Shown here piece by piece: positions 15,567 to 16,395 of a stretch of DNA of 16,395 nt. This DNA is from Candidatus Altimarinota bacterium (lineage in GTDB: Bacteria > Patescibacteriota > Gracilibacteria > UBA4473). The stretch is from the NCBI GenBank assembly GCA_020629095.1, contig JAHDDZ010000009.1, forward strand, positions 3,283 through 19,677. The letters run 5' to 3'. The notes beneath the pieces were generated by a model. That model worked only from the letters and a program-made list of their open reading frames with translations. It was not told where the DNA came from and searched no databases. Within the stretch, counting starts at the first letter, position 1, and each line of letters begins with the position of its first letter. The position numbers and the translations under genes are program-made.

Positions 15567-15950
15567 GTAACCAGATGAGAACTGGCTACTGAAAAAGTTC
15601 TTTTACGGCTCAGGAAGTGGTTGCTTAAAAACAACTGTATGGTGGCAAAAAACCACCGGTCGCAAGTTTTCTCAGAAATGAAAGCGACCCAAAACAAACG
15701 CAAAACGGTGCGAAAACACAACACAAACAAAGAGCATTTGTGCCCGATTTGCCCGCCGAAAGGCATGGATTAAACCCCATAATAAAGACCCAACGCTCTC
15801 ATGGTATTTATTGGCTTGGAGGAAAAACCAAGATAAAAAAGATGTTCATTGCACTATTATAGCGATGCACGCGCTTCCGTAACCGAACGAGATCATTATA
15901 AGGAAAATCCGTACTGCGCCTAAAAAACGCTTGCACGGGTTTTTCTTTTT
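15567..15950 (+). ncRNA. Candidate structured non-coding RNA of about 385 nt, family unknown
   Basis: A near-consensus promoter ends at 15560 and an intrinsic terminator lies at 15904-15950, defining a transcript in a stretch without a convincing protein gene. Hairpins seen by eye: GTAACCAG/CTGGCTAC (15567-15574 with 15582-15589, one mismatch); GTTG/CAAC near 15620-15635; GGTGG/CCACC with an A-rich loop near 15641-15657; GGTCGC/GCGACC enclosing 20 bases (about 15658-15689); a GCC-GAAA-GGC tetraloop hairpin near 15755-15764; CTTGG/CCAAG near 15815-15832. Linkers are A-rich. The size suits RNase P RNA or tmRNA, but I see neither the RNase P core (GAGGAAAGTCC) nor the tRNA-like ends of tmRNA. 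SRP and 6S RNA also do not fit. It could be a lineage-specific RNA; a short coding transcript is the alternative. Confidence 0.5.
15904..15950 (+). terminator. Rho-independent terminator ending the candidate RNA
   Basis: AAAATCCGT (15904-15912) pairs along nine positions (one G-U) with ACGGGTTTT (15935-15943). An inner GCG/CGC pairing lies in the loop, and a T-rich tract (TCTTTTT) follows. It overlaps the last codons of the converging membrane-protein gene. Only a short T run exists on the other side, so leftward termination would be weaker. Confidence 0.72.
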
Positions 15951-16395
15951 ATATATTCTATCGAAATCTTTTTCACCTTCGCATAAAAAAGCAACTGCAA
16001 CACGAAAAATGTGCACCAGATAGATGGAAAGTCATATAGGAAATAATGAGTTCCTCTCATTATTCCATACGTGACATAAGCTAAACTCAACAAAAATGAA
16101 ATGCCAAATGTATAAAAACAGAGCCAGTTGAGAAGTTTTTTCTGTTCTGTGTCTGGTTCTTTTGTGATCTGATAAATACCAATCGCGCACAGAACTAAAT
16201 AAAATAAGACCCAAAACATGTGTGAAAAACCGCGAACCCAAAACTGATGGTTTTCAAAGCTAAAAACTGGAAGTGCAAAAATGGATAAAAGTGCGCATAA
16301 AAAAAGACCCATAAATAGTTTTTTATTCCAACTTTTACCTGTTAAAAACTCGCAGGCTTTTGACAAAAAATATGGTGCAGTAGTAGAAGTAGCCA
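15920..16395 (-). CDS. Partial four-helix membrane protein, unknown function
   Basis: A minus-strand frame enters from the right edge and ends in TAG at 15920-15922. A TTG at 16366 could start it, but the frame stays open to the window end with normal-looking sequence (ATSTTAPYFLSKACEF), so I treat it as 5'-truncated. Four hydrophobic segments are visible: LFMGLFLCALLSIFALPVF, MFWVLFYLVLCAIGIYQI, WLCFYTFGISFLLSLAYV and IWCTFFVLQLLFYAKV. Short charged loops and a Lys/Arg-rich C-terminal tail complete it. I do not recognise a family. The DNA is clearly more AT-rich than the genes to the left, with many AAA and TTT codons, which could mean a different history. Its stop lies within the terminator of the converging RNA. 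Confidence 0.6.
   Translation of the reverse strand, partial: ATSTTAPYFLSKACEFLTGKSWNKKLFMGLFLCALLSIFALPVFSFENHQFWVRGFSHMFWVLFYLVLCAIGIYQITKEPDTEQKKLLNWLCFYTFGISFLLSLAYVTYGIMRGTHYFLYDFPSIWCTFFVLQLLFYAKVKKISIEYIKRKTRASVF

Noticed and set aside
15639..15773. Small + strand gene of 44 codons ending with CPICPPKG
   Set aside because: It spans the strongest hairpins of the candidate RNA, has no usual start context and no recognised family; kept only as an alternative reading of that region.
15567..15950. RNase P RNA, tmRNA, SRP RNA, 6S RNA or a TPP riboswitch
   Set aside because: Core motifs of each (for example GAGGAAAGTCC, tRNA-like ends, GGTCAGGTCCGGAAG, CTGAGA) were looked for and not found.
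1..16395. CRISPR arrays, insertion sequences, tRNA or rRNA genes
   Set aside because: No regularly spaced repeats, transposase motifs, terminal inverted repeats or tRNA/rRNA core sequences were seen.

Overview
The window looks like a gene-dense piece of an uncultured bacterial genome of roughly balanced GC content, becoming clearly AT-rich in its last ~900 bases. Standard stop codons fit: TGA ends several genes in ATGA-type overlaps. The lineage cannot be named from the sequence. Compactness, lack of visible Shine-Dalgarno sites and -10 boxes sitting almost on the start codons are unusual and recur through the window. A lipoprotein signal and ExbB/ExbD-like proteins show a bacterial envelope.

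Left block (1-7221, + strand): one tight run of five genes. It holds the C-terminus of a Glu/Pro-rich protein, a long ExbB/TolQ/MotA-family channel protein, an ExbD/TolR-like partner whose first ~24 codons lie in another frame, a membrane-anchored family 2 glycosyltransferase, and a 1462-residue GT-C-like membrane protein with a large extracytoplasmic region of beta-sandwich (carbohydrate-binding-like) modules.

Middle block (7103-11445): a Wzx-type flippase (-) and a family 4 glycosyltransferase (+) diverge from a 77-bp spacer. Then comes a two-gene minus-strand unit: a polyprenyl-phosphate sugar transferase (DPM1-like GT2) and a protein I read as a catalytically dead PBP1C-type transpeptidase with its C-terminal beta domain. 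With the left block these form a surface-glycan/cell-wall locus: sugar activation, lipid-linked transfer, membrane export and outside glycosyl transfer.

Right block (11557-15458): an orphan Leu/Ile/Val-type solute-binding lipoprotein, followed by a thiamine salvage module. The module has a CytX-type hydroxymethylpyrimidine transporter (-) divergent from thiE and thiL (+), with overlapping -10 boxes in a 38-bp spacer.

Tail (15459-16395): about 460 bp without a convincing protein gene. It contains a strong sigma70 promoter, several hairpins and a good intrinsic terminator, which together define a ~385-nt structured RNA I could not assign to a known family. An AT-rich partial membrane-protein gene follows on the minus strand and runs off the window. 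The most noteworthy items are the dead PBP-like protein, the orphan RNA, the leaderless promoter arrangement and the broken exbD.
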